Positions 9,239-16,847 of a DNA stretch of 64,000 nucleotides are shown one piece after another. The DNA lies in the NCBI RefSeq assembly GCF_003244315.1, contig NZ_QKWH01000002.1, positions 1 to 64,000 of the forward strand, given 5' to 3'. This stretch comes from Xylanimonas oleitrophica. GTDB lineage: Bacteria > Actinomycetota > Actinomycetes > Actinomycetales > Cellulomonadaceae. Numbering within the stretch: the stretch's first letter is position 1; each line of letters starts with the position of its first letter. Below the pieces are notes generated by a model. That model saw only the letters and a list, made by a program, of their open reading frames with translations, was not told the origin of the DNA and did no database searches. Position numbers and translations under genes: made by a program.

Positions 9239-9988
9239 TCAGGCGCGCACCTGCTGCGGGGCGCGCAAGAGGTAGCCGATGCCGCGCTTGGTGTGGATCA
9301 GCGGCGGCAGCGGCTGCTCCTGGCCGTCCGGCCCGGGCACCTTGAGCGCGTCGATCTTGCGGCGCAGGTAGGAGATGTACGACTCGACGATGTTGGCGTC
9401 GCCGCCCCAGTCGTACTGCCACACGTGGTCGAGGATCTGCGCCTTGGACAGCACCCGGCCAGAGTTGAGCATGAGGTAGCGCAGCAGCTTGAACTCGGTG
9501 GGGGACAGCTCCACCTCGACGCCGGCCCGGCGCACCTCGTGGCTGTCCTCGTCGAGCTCCAGGTCGCCCACGCGCAGCACCGCGTCGTCCTCCGGCTGGC
9601 CGGCGTGCGTGCGGCGCAGCACCGCCCGGATGCGGGCCACGACCTCCTCCAGGCTGAACGGCTTGGTGACGTAGTCGTCGCCGCCCACCGTGAGGCCCTG
9701 CACCTTGTCCTGCGTGTCGTCCTTGGCCGTGAGGAACAGCACCGGGGTGTGCCGGCCGGTCTCGCGCATGCGACGAGTCACCGTGAAGCCGTCCATGTCA
9801 GGCAGCATGACGTCGAGCACCACCAGGTCGGGCTCGAGGTCGCGCACCAGCTGGAGGGCGCCCGCACCGTCACCGGCAGCGTGGACCTCGAAGCCCGCGA
9901 AGCGCAGGGACGTGGACAGCAGCTCGCGGATGTTGGGCTCGTCGTCCACGACGACGAGCCGCGCCTCCGGGGTGGTGGTGCTCGACAT
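9239..9988 (-). CDS. OmpR/PhoB-family response regulator (TrcR-like)
   Basis: A 249-residue DNA-binding regulator. The receiver domain has acidic pocket Asp15/Asp16, phosphorylation site Asp59 (LVVLDVMLPD) and conserved Lys109 (YVTKPFS). The winged-helix output domain (about 140-240) contains LSPTEFKLLRYLMLN and VESYISYLRRKID. It is the first gene of a two-gene operon with the kinase, separated by one base. A 10-15 residue N-terminal extension precedes the receiver. Target genes cannot be read from the sequence. Confidence 0.94.
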   Translation of the reverse strand: MSSTTTPEARLVVVDDEPNIRELLSTSLRFAGFEVHAAGDGAGALQLVRDLEPDLVVLDVMLPDMDGFTVTRRMRETGRHTPVLFLTAKDDTQDKVQGLTVGGDDYVTKPFSLEEVVARIRAVLRRTHAGQPEDDAVLRVGDLELDEDSHEVRRAGVEVELSPTEFKLLRYLMLNSGRVLSKAQILDHVWQYDWGGDANIVESYISYLRRKIDALKVPGPDGQEQPLPPLIHTKRGIGYLLRAPQQVRA

Positions 9989-10084
9989 GGATCCAGTGTG
10001 CGACCGGTCGCTGGGCGCTGCCTGGGAGAAGACCTGGGGAGAACCTGGGCGTGGCGCGGACCGGTGCTCCGGCCCGCCCGGACG

Positions 10085-10687
10085 TCACAGGTAGCGCAGC
10101 GGGTCGAACTCCTCGAGCGGGATGATCCGCACGCGGGGCAGCATCGTGGTGAACGCGTCCGCGTCACCCTCGAGGTCGAACGTCTCCATGCCGCGCGTCG
10201 TGAGCTCGGCGAACCGCGCGTTGACGAACTCGCGGAACGCGAGCAGGCCCACCCTGCGGCCGTCGCCCAGCAGCGCCTCCATCTGCGGCAGGAAGTCGCC
10301 GTCGTGGCTGGCGAGCAGCACGTCGCCGTCGCGGTCGGCCAGCGCCTCCAGGGTGCGCTGGATACCGACGTCCACCACCTTCTCCGTCCCGGACCCCGCC
10401 AGCGGGATGGGGCGGTACCCCATCGCCAGCAGCGCCTGCACGAACGGCATCGGCATCTGGCCGGACGACGCGTTGAGGAAGAACAGCGGGACGACGTCCT
10501 GCCCCCACACCTTGTGGGCGAAGGAGGTGATGCGGTCCCAGCGGGGGCGCTCGTCCGGGTTGGGGCGCCGGCCCAGCACGTTCATGCCCAGGGTGGCGTC
10601 GATGTTCTCGCCGTCGACCAGGAGGTACGTCTTGCGACCCCCGGGCCCGTCGGTGGCGGGCGGGGTGGCGGCGAAGGACTGCGACAT
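10085..10687 (-). CDS. NYN-domain (LabA/PIN-like) ribonuclease family protein
   Basis: A 200-residue protein with an NYN/PIN-like fold. Conserved acidic positions include LLVDGENID (Asp25 and the following Glu/Asn) and LLASHDGDFLP (about residues 128-138), the typical metal-binding sites of this nuclease superfamily. KVVDVGIQRTL is also characteristic. Family members are predicted or shown metal-dependent RNases; the RNA target here is unknown. Start ATG 10687 was chosen because upstream in-frame sequence is not conserved in character and lies in the divergent promoter region. Confidence 0.85.
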   Translation of the reverse strand: MSQSFAATPPATDGPGGRKTYLLVDGENIDATLGMNVLGRRPNPDERPRWDRITSFAHKVWGQDVVPLFFLNASSGQMPMPFVQALLAMGYRPIPLAGSGTEKVVDVGIQRTLEALADRDGDVLLASHDGDFLPQMEALLGDGRRVGLLAFREFVNARFAELTTRGMETFDLEGDADAFTTMLPRVRIIPLEEFDPLRYL

Positions 10688-10800
10688 GGCCCTCAGCGTA
10701 GTTGCGAAGCGGCCCGCGTGGTGGGCGGGACCTGCGTCCCGTCTCCGCGGGCCCTCCGGCCCGGTGTGCGAGCCCCCTGCGGGTGTCACCACCTGGGGGC

Positions 10801-10831
10801 TTGCCACGGGCGCCGGGGACGCGAGTACCTT
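10801..10831 (+). promoter_or_regulatory. Promoter for the glutamine amidotransferase-like gene
   Basis: -35 TTGCCA (10801-10806), a 19-nt spacer and -10 TACCTT (10826-10831). The GTG start at 10840 lies 8 nt downstream, so the transcript is likely leaderless, as for the genes at 2894 and 3243. Confidence 0.45.
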
Positions 10832-10839
10832 GTTCGTTC

Positions 10840-11607
10840 GTGACCGACATCCTCGAGCGACCGGGCATCGCCGTCCCGACGGACGAGAACCTCGGCGGCA
10901 CGCCCCGCATCACCGTCCTGCAGCACTCTCCCGACGTGCCTCTCGGGCTGCTGGCGTCCTCGCTGGGCGGCGGCGTCCGCGTCGTCCGCCTGGACCGCGG
11001 CGAGCCCGTGCCCGCGCTCGACGCGGTGGGAGCCGGCCTCGTCGTGCTCGGCGGGCCCATGACGGCGTACGACGACGAGGTCGCGCCGTGGCTGCCCGCC
11101 ACGCGCGACCTGCTCGCCGCCGCGGCCCGGGGCGGGGTGCCGACCCTCGCGATCTGCCTCGGCGCGCAGCTGCTCGCCGTCGCCGGCGGGGGAGCCGTCC
11201 AGGTCGCCGCGCCCCCCGGGCGGGAGGCCGGCGTCATCGAGGTGCACTGGCGCGACGCCGCCCGGACCGACCCCGTGCTGGGCGCCGTCGTCGCCGAGCT
11301 CCCCGGGCCGGCGCACGCCGTCAGCATGCACGCCGACGCGGTCTGCGACCTGCCCTCGGACGCCGTCTGGCTGGGGTGGTCGCACACCTACCCGTACCAG
11401 GCGTTCCGCCTCGGCTCCGCCCTCGGCATCCAGTTCCACCCCGAGGCCGGCAAGTCGATCGCCCTGGGCTGGGCCCGGGAGCACGACGACGTCGACTCCG
11501 CGGCGGTGGACGCGCAGATGAACGCCCACGCGGCGGAGCTGGCGCGGCTCGTCATCACGCTGGGCGGCGCCTTCGCCGCCCAGGTGGACGCGTACGCCGC
11601 GCGCTGA
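10840..11607 (+). CDS. Class I glutamine amidotransferase-like protein
   Basis: A 255-residue protein with a triad-type GATase fold. The nucleophile elbow is LAICLGAQLLA with Cys106, and the His-Glu pair is GIQFHPEAG with His200 and Glu202. GLVVLGGPMTAYDD is the usual early strand and oxyanion region. It is a stand-alone domain of the type annotated as GMP synthase-like or gamma-glutamyl hydrolase-like. It may hydrolyse glutamine or a gamma-glutamyl compound, but no synthetase partner is encoded nearby. The start is GTG 10840 with no visible ribosome site. Confidence 0.85.
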   Translation: MTDILERPGIAVPTDENLGGTPRITVLQHSPDVPLGLLASSLGGGVRVVRLDRGEPVPALDAVGAGLVVLGGPMTAYDDEVAPWLPATRDLLAAAARGGVPTLAICLGAQLLAVAGGGAVQVAAPPGREAGVIEVHWRDAARTDPVLGAVVAELPGPAHAVSMHADAVCDLPSDAVWLGWSHTYPYQAFRLGSALGIQFHPEAGKSIALGWAREHDDVDSAAVDAQMNAHAAELARLVITLGGAFAAQVDAYAAR

Positions 11608-11630
11608 GCCCACCTGGACTCCTGACACGG

Positions 11631-11663
11631 CAGCGCCCCGGACCTGTGCGGTCCGGGGCGCTG
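11631..11663. terminator. Bidirectional terminator, GATase/pspA
   Basis: A 14-bp perfect stem, CAGCGCCCCGGACC (11631-11644) with GGTCCGGGGCGCTG (11650-11663), and a TGTGC loop, between convergent stop codons at 11607 and 11678. Confidence 0.88.
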
Positions 11664-11677
11664 CGGCGTCGCAGAGG

Positions 11678-12448
11678 TCAGTAGCTCGACTCGGGCTCCG
11701 TGACCGACGTCGGCGAGATCTGCGGGGCCGGCGTGCTGCCCTGCTTGAGCGCCGCGAGGCGTGCCTCCAGCTCGATGTCGGCGTCCGAGGCCGCCAGCTC
11801 GGCGAACTGGGCGTCGAGCGACGAGGCCGCCACCTCGGCCTGCCCGATCGCCATCGCCTCCTCGCGGCGCACCGCGTCCTCGAAGCGGGCCAGCTCGCTG
11901 GTCGGGTCCAGCACGTTGATGGAGCTGATCGCCGTCTGCACCGTGCGCTGCGCCTGGGCCGACTTCTGCCGGGCCACGAGCTGGTCGCGGCGGCTCTTGA
12001 GATCGCCCAGCTTGTCCTTCATCGCGGCGAGGCCGTTCTTCAGCTTCTCCACCGTGACGCGCTGCTGCTCGATCATCGGCTGGGCCTGCTTGACCTCTGC
12101 CTCGGCGTCGAGCTGCTTGCGCAGCGCCACACGCGCCAGCTGGTCGAACTTGTCGGCGTTCGCCGTGTCGCCCGCGGCGCGGTACTCGTCCGCCTTGCGC
12201 GAGGCCGCCACGGCCTTGCCGCCCCACTCACGGACCGCGGCGACGTCCTCGTTGTAGTCCTGCTCCGCCAGGCGCAGGTTCCCGATCGTCTGGGCGATGG
12301 CCTGCTCGGCCTCGGCGATGTTGTTCGTGTAGTCGCGCACCAGCTGGTCCAGCATCTTCTGCGGGTCCTCGGCGCGGTCGATGAGCGCGTTGACGTTGGC
12401 CTTCGTGAGCTGGGCGATGCGCCCGAGGATGCTCTGCTTCTGCGTCAT
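11678..12448 (-). CDS. pspA: PspA/IM30 family membrane-stress protein
   Basis: A 256-residue, almost entirely coiled-coil protein of the PspA/IM30/Vipp1 (ESCRT-III-like) family. It begins MTQKQSILGRIAQLTKANV, with an amphipathic first helix. Long heptad-patterned helices follow (KLKNGLAAMKDKLGDLKSRR). The last 30 residues are a disordered Pro/Ser/Thr tail. Family members polymerise on the inner membrane and limit leakage under envelope stress. It lies 122 nt downstream of the TPM-domain gene on the same strand. That pairing is common in actinobacteria and suggests a joint envelope role. Confidence 0.93.
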   Translation of the reverse strand: MTQKQSILGRIAQLTKANVNALIDRAEDPQKMLDQLVRDYTNNIAEAEQAIAQTIGNLRLAEQDYNEDVAAVREWGGKAVAASRKADEYRAAGDTANADKFDQLARVALRKQLDAEAEVKQAQPMIEQQRVTVEKLKNGLAAMKDKLGDLKSRRDQLVARQKSAQAQRTVQTAISSINVLDPTSELARFEDAVRREEAMAIGQAEVAASSLDAQFAELAASDADIELEARLAALKQGSTPAPQISPTSVTEPESSY

Positions 12449-12570
12449 GGGTGGTGCCTTCCTCGTCCTCGATCAGGTGGTCCCGGAGGGACCAACGCTC
12501 GACGTGCCGCTCCCGGTTCCGGGAAGCCGGGAAGCCAGGGGCGCCGTGCGGGCCGGAGGTGCGGGCCGCA

Positions 12571-14673
12571 CTAGAACCTGCCGCCGCGGGCGCTGCGCCC
12601 GCCCCCGCCACCGCGGCCCGCCGGGCGGCCCCCGCCGAACCCGGCACCGCCGAACCCGCCACCGACCCGGCCGCCGGGCCTGCCCGACGACCTGCCGGAT
12701 CGCCCGTACGTGCTGCCGCCGAACCCGCCGCGACCGCCGCCGGAGCGCAGGATCGAGTCGAGCAGGATGCCGCCCAGCACCATGCCACCCACGTCGCCGC
12801 CACCCTGCTGCTGGCCCCAGCCCGCGACGTCCTGCTGCGCGGCGCGGGCCGCCGCCTGCGCGTACCGCTCCGCCTGCTGGGCGCGGGCCAGCGCAGCGGG
12901 CGGGTCCGCCGGGTGCAACGAGCGCGCCTCGCCCAGCAGCCGTGTCGCCTCTGCCAGGCGGGTGCGGGCCTCAGGCCCGACGGCGCGACGGCGCGTGGCC
13001 ACGAAGTCCTCCGTCGCCCGCACCTGCGACTCGACCCGACCCACCGTGTCCCGCAGCAGGGCCGTCGCCCGGGCGTCGGCCTCCGCCTTGGCGCGCGCCG
13101 GCTCCAGCGCCTTGTCGAGGGCCGCCTCCGCCGCCGTGAGCCGCGCCAGCGCCGCCAGCGGGTCACCGCCGTCCCGCGCCGCGCGCGCCTCCTCGACGGC
13201 GGCGCGAGCCTCCGCCTCGGCCGGAGCGACGCTCGCGTCGCCCGCGGCGCTCACCAGGGGCGCCAGGCGGGCGGCGTCCGCGATGTCCTGCGTGATCGAG
13301 GCGATGCCGCGCTCCAGCCGCGGCCCCGCCTCCGCAAGGTCCTGCCCGGCACGATCGACGGCGTCCAGCAGCGTCACCGCCTGCCCGAGCGCGTTCTGCG
13401 CGCCCCGGGCGTGCGCCACCGCCGTGCCCCGGTCCCTCTTCGCGAGAGCGGCACGGCCCTGCTCCACCGCCGAACGAGCACCGTCCACCAAGGACGCCGC
13501 CTGGTCCGGGTTCGCCGACACCGACGCCAGCGCCGAGGCCGGGTACGTGCTCGACAACGTGGCGAGCGCCTGCCGGGAGACGTCGATCCGCGCGGCGATC
13601 TCGTCGGCCCGCTGCAGCGTCTCGTCCAGCACCTGCGGGGCCCGCTCCGCGATCTTGCGCAGGTCGTCGAACGCGGCCGTCTGCTCGTCCAGGGCGTCCG
13701 CCGCGCCGTCGCACAGCGTGACGATCCGCGTCAGCAGCTCCCGGCGCTGCGGCTCCGCCTCCTGCGTGGAGTCGTCCAGGTGCTGCCGCAGCGCGAACGC
13801 CTGCCGCACGTCCTCCCGGGCCTGCGCCAGCGCCCGCTCGAACGCCGTCGTCGCCTCCAGGCCGAACTCGGCCTGCGCGAACCCCAGCTCCTGCTCCGAC
13901 GTCCGCAGCGCGTCGTCGATCGCCACCAGGGCGCTGCTCGCCCGCCGGTCCAGGTCCTGCGTGGGCAGCCCCGCCAGCTCGTCCGCCGACGACGCCGGGA
14001 CGCCCCGCTCCTGGCGGCGCCGACGCCACCACAACCAGCCGCCCACGCCACCGGCCACCACGACGGCGCCCCCGCTCAGCGCGAGCGGCGAGACCTCAGG
14101 GCCGGAAGACGACGCCAGCGCAGCCCGCGTCGCGTCCGCAGCGACCACCGCCGCCGACCCCCAGTCGGCGTCATCGGCAGGCGCGTCCCCCACCGCCCGC
14201 AACCGATCGGCCACGGCGTCCTGGATCACGTCGACGTCCCGCTCCGACAGGTCACCACCGCTGACGTACGACAACCCGAACAGCCGCTCCGCCGGAGCGA
14301 CCGCCAGCAGCAGGTCCTGCGCCCCCAGCCGGGCGTTGTTCGCGGTCGCGTTCGCCCAGCTCTCGCCGTCCATGTTCTCGAAGTCGTCCACGTACACGAC
14401 GAACAGCTGGTACCTCGTCTCGTCCGCGAGCCGGTCCAGCGCCGCCCGCACCTGCGCCTCGTCGTCCCCCAGCACGCCCGCACGGTCCGTGATCGCGCCG
14501 TCCAGCGTCGTCAGCGGGGGCTCCGCACGCGCCACGCTCAGCAGCCCCGCAGCCGCTCCACCAGGCACGACGGCGGGAGCCACCGCCAGGGCAGCGCCCG
14601 TGAGGACGACGGCGGCGGTGGCGGCGAGACGGGCGGGCACGCGGGAGCGCACGTCCGGGAGGGGGCGGGTCAC
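12571..14673 (-). CDS. TPM-domain membrane protein with Gly/Arg-rich tail
   Basis: A 700-residue envelope protein. The signal or anchor sequence is near residues 15-50 (LAATAAVVLTGAALAVAPAV). An extracytoplasmic TPM domain follows (about 60-190), with ITDRAGVLGDDEAQVRAAL and LLLAVAPAERLFGLSYV. One transmembrane helix lies near 205-225, then WLWWRRRRQ. A long cytoplasmic region of helical repeats spans about 230-640. The last 60 residues are almost all Gly, Arg, Ser and Phe (GGFGGAGFGGGRPAGRGGG). TPM domains occur in thylakoid repair phosphatases and bacterial membrane proteins. GTG 14673 was chosen because the signal segment follows directly. It is paired with pspA downstream. Confidence 0.85.
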   Translation of the reverse strand: MTRPLPDVRSRVPARLAATAAVVLTGAALAVAPAVVPGGAAAGLLSVARAEPPLTTLDGAITDRAGVLGDDEAQVRAALDRLADETRYQLFVVYVDDFENMDGESWANATANNARLGAQDLLLAVAPAERLFGLSYVSGGDLSERDVDVIQDAVADRLRAVGDAPADDADWGSAAVVAADATRAALASSSGPEVSPLALSGGAVVVAGGVGGWLWWRRRRQERGVPASSADELAGLPTQDLDRRASSALVAIDDALRTSEQELGFAQAEFGLEATTAFERALAQAREDVRQAFALRQHLDDSTQEAEPQRRELLTRIVTLCDGAADALDEQTAAFDDLRKIAERAPQVLDETLQRADEIAARIDVSRQALATLSSTYPASALASVSANPDQAASLVDGARSAVEQGRAALAKRDRGTAVAHARGAQNALGQAVTLLDAVDRAGQDLAEAGPRLERGIASITQDIADAARLAPLVSAAGDASVAPAEAEARAAVEEARAARDGGDPLAALARLTAAEAALDKALEPARAKAEADARATALLRDTVGRVESQVRATEDFVATRRRAVGPEARTRLAEATRLLGEARSLHPADPPAALARAQQAERYAQAAARAAQQDVAGWGQQQGGGDVGGMVLGGILLDSILRSGGGRGGFGGSTYGRSGRSSGRPGGRVGGGFGGAGFGGGRPAGRGGGGGRSARGGRF

Positions 14674-14756
14674 GTCCCGATGGTCGCCCGCTGCCTGCGG
14701 GGATGCAATCGCAGGCGGGGCCCGGCGTGTCACGGCCCTCGCGCCGGCCGGCGAGA

Positions 14757-14808
14757 CCGCTCACGGGCCGGCCCTCCGTCCCGGAGCACCGGGCCGGGCC
14801 GTGAGCGG
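14757..14808 (-). terminator. Terminator after the SDR gene
   Basis: An 18-bp stem with one mismatch pairs the segment beginning CCGCTCACGG (about 14757-14774) with GGGCCGGGCCGTGAGCGG (14791-14808). It begins 7 nt beyond the SDR stop codon on the minus strand. Confidence 0.8.
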
Positions 14809-14814
14809 CGGAGG

Positions 14815-15672
14815 TCAGCCGCCCACCACGTCCGTGGTGACCGCCAGAGCCCGGCCGGCCTCGACGTCGGACCTGAGGCTCTGGAGGCGGGCCTCCGCGA
14901 AGCCGAGCGAGTCCGAGCCGAGGACCTGGTGCAGCGGTGCGCCTCCCGTGGTGGCGACGGTGATGATCGCGGCGGCAGCCTTCGCCGGGTCACCGAGCTG
15001 GGTGCCCGGCATCGCCTGGTGGGCCTCGGTCATCTCCCGGATCGCGGGGTAGGCGTCGCTCGTGGCGCTCGGCAGGCCGAGCGACTGCGGCCGCAGGAAG
15101 TCGGTCCGCATGTATCCCGGCTCGATCAGCGTGACACGGATGCCGTGGCCGGCCACCTCCGCGGCCAACGACTCGGTGAGGCCCTCCAGCGCGTACTTGC
15201 CGGCGCAGTACAGGCCCCAGCCGGGAAAGGACGTCAGCCCGAGGATCGACGAGACGTTGACGACGTGCCCGCTGCCCGCCTCCCGGAAGCCGGGCAGCAC
15301 CGCGCGCAGCACGTTCCAGACGCCGAAGACCTGGACGTCGAACATGGCTCGCGCCTCCGCGTCCGTGACCTCCTCCACGGCGGCGAGGAAGCCGTAGCCG
15401 GCGTTGTTGACGACGACGTCGAGGCCGCCGAAGCGCTCCGTGGCCGCGGCGACGGCGTCGCGCACCTGCCGCTCGTCGGCCAGGTCCAGCTCCAGCGGGA
15501 GCAACCTGGCCGTGTCGACACCGTCGAGCGCCGCGGTGAGGCGCTCGACCGACCGGGTGGTGGCGGCGACCGCGTCACCCCGCTCGAGGAGCTGCGTGAC
15601 GAGCTCGAGGCCGAGACCGCGTGAGGCCCCCGTGACGAACCACGTCGCCGGGCCGGTGGTGGGGTGGGTCAT
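14815..15672 (-). CDS. Short-chain dehydrogenase/reductase (SDR)
   Basis: A 285-residue classical SDR oxidoreductase. The cofactor motif TGASRGLG (residues 14-21) and VNNAGYG (88-94) are present. The catalytic set is Ser142 with YCAGK (Tyr155, Lys159). Arg40 after strand 2 suggests NADP(H) preference. It reduces or oxidises a carbonyl/alcohol substrate that cannot be identified. Start ATG 15672 follows AGGAGG with ideal spacing. It is transcribed divergently from the MmyB-type regulator at 15853, a common regulator/target layout. Confidence 0.92.
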   Translation of the reverse strand: MTHPTTGPATWFVTGASRGLGLELVTQLLERGDAVAATTRSVERLTAALDGVDTARLLPLELDLADERQVRDAVAAATERFGGLDVVVNNAGYGFLAAVEEVTDAEARAMFDVQVFGVWNVLRAVLPGFREAGSGHVVNVSSILGLTSFPGWGLYCAGKYALEGLTESLAAEVAGHGIRVTLIEPGYMRTDFLRPQSLGLPSATSDAYPAIREMTEAHQAMPGTQLGDPAKAAAAIITVATTGGAPLHQVLGSDSLGFAEARLQSLRSDVEAGRALAVTTDVVGG

Positions 15673-15852
15673 GTGCTCCTCCTGGAACGTGTACCTGGAT
15701 CGTGTGCCGGCGGTCGATCGCGCCGTGGATCCAGCGTCACGCCTCAGCCAGGCCACCGGGGGCCCACAACCGGCCCGGCTCGTCCTGGGCGCAGCAACCT
15801 AGGACTCGGCGGGCCAGGTCCCACCCGCACCCGGTCTGCCAGCATGGGAAGC

Positions 15853-16746
15853 ATGCCCACGCCGCACGAGGAGATCGCCGACTACCTGCGGCGTGCACGC
15901 GCCGCGGCGGACCCCCGGCGCGCCGGGCTGCCCGCCGACGGCCGGGTACGGCGCGTCCCCGGCCTGCGGCGCGAGGAGGTCGCGCTCCTCGCGGGCGTCT
16001 CGACCGACTACTACACCCGGCTCGAGCAGGGCCGCCGGATCGTGCCGTCCGTGCAGGTGCTCGACGCGATCGTGCGGGCCCTCGACCTCGACGAGGCCGG
16101 ACGGACCCACCTGCACGACCTCGTCGCAGCCGTAGGCCGGCCGCGCCCCCGAGCACGCACCACCGTCCAGCGGGTCCGGCCCGGCCTCCACCAGCTCCTC
16201 GAGTCGCTCCACACCCAGCCGGCGATGATCCTCGGGCGCCGCACCGACGTGCTGGCCGCCAACCGGATGGCACGGGCCCTGTTCGCGGACTTCCCACGGA
16301 TGGCTCCCCGAGAGCGCAGCTACGCCCGCTGGATGCTCCTGGCCGACGAGGCACGCGACCTCTTCCTCGACTGGGAGCTGCAGGCACGCAACGCCGTCGA
16401 GGCCCTGCGCCTGGACGCGGGGAAGACCCCCGACGACCCCGAGACGCAGCAGCTCGTCGGCGAGCTCTCCCTCGCCAGCCCCGAGTTCCGCCGCTGGTGG
16501 TCCGAGCACCAGGTCCACCAGCGCAGCCACGGCACCAAACGGCTGCGGCACCCCGTCGTCGGGGAGCTCGCCGTCGACTTCGAGACGCTCACCCTCCCCG
16601 GGGACGCCGAGCAGACCCTGTACGTCTACACGGCCGCCGCAGGCTCCCCCTCGCAGCAGTCGCTGGACCTGCTGGCGAGCTGGGCGCACCCGACGAGCGG
16701 CCTCGCCTCGGGCTCCGACGGCCCGCGGCGCACGACGACGGGCTGA
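15853..16746 (+). CDS. XRE-type regulator with MmyB ligand-binding domain
   Basis: A 297-residue transcription factor. An N-terminal helix-turn-helix spans about residues 30-80, containing GLRREEVALLAGVSTDYYTR and LEQGRRIVPS. The C-terminal MmyB-like domain (about 105-275) has the familiar motifs DVLAANRMARALF, FRRWWSEHQV and KRLRHPVVGELAVDF. MmyB proteins bind fatty-acid-like ligands and commonly control an adjacent SDR gene. The 180-nt region shared with the divergent SDR gene is the likely operator. ATG 15853 is preferred; an in-frame ATG at 15844 adds three residues. Confidence 0.9.
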   Translation: MPTPHEEIADYLRRARAAADPRRAGLPADGRVRRVPGLRREEVALLAGVSTDYYTRLEQGRRIVPSVQVLDAIVRALDLDEAGRTHLHDLVAAVGRPRPRARTTVQRVRPGLHQLLESLHTQPAMILGRRTDVLAANRMARALFADFPRMAPRERSYARWMLLADEARDLFLDWELQARNAVEALRLDAGKTPDDPETQQLVGELSLASPEFRRWWSEHQVHQRSHGTKRLRHPVVGELAVDFETLTLPGDAEQTLYVYTAAAGSPSQQSLDLLASWAHPTSGLASGSDGPRRTTTG

Positions 16747-16752
16747 GGGGGC

Positions 16753-16776
16753 TCACTTCACGACGCCCAGGTCCTC
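16753..16776. repeat. 24-nt direct repeat, copy 1
   Basis: A perfect copy of the last coding bases and stop of the XPB gene (copy 2 at 16848-16871), starting TCACTTCACGACGCCCAGG. The offset is 95 nt. This copy lies outside any gene, between the convergent regulator and XPB. On the minus strand it would encode the same DLGVVK-stop ending. Confidence 0.9.
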
Positions 16777-16800
16777 TGGGTCCGTGGGTCGGACCTGGGC
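16765..16800. terminator. Hairpin between the MmyB-type regulator and XPB
   Basis: A 10-bp perfect stem, GCCCAGGTCC (16765-16774) with GGACCTGGGC (16791-16800), and a 16-nt loop. The left arm lies within the first copy of the 24-nt direct repeat. The position between convergent stops suggests a terminator. Confidence 0.5.
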
Positions 16801-16847
16801 TGTGTTCCGTGACGGGCGGGTGCCTCGCTGCGCTCGGCCCCCACCCT

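Noticed and set aside
10702-10839. N-terminal extension of the glutamine amidotransferase-like protein
   Set aside because: It is Arg/Pro/Gly-rich, overlaps the divergent promoter, and the GTG at 10840 lies right after a -10 box.
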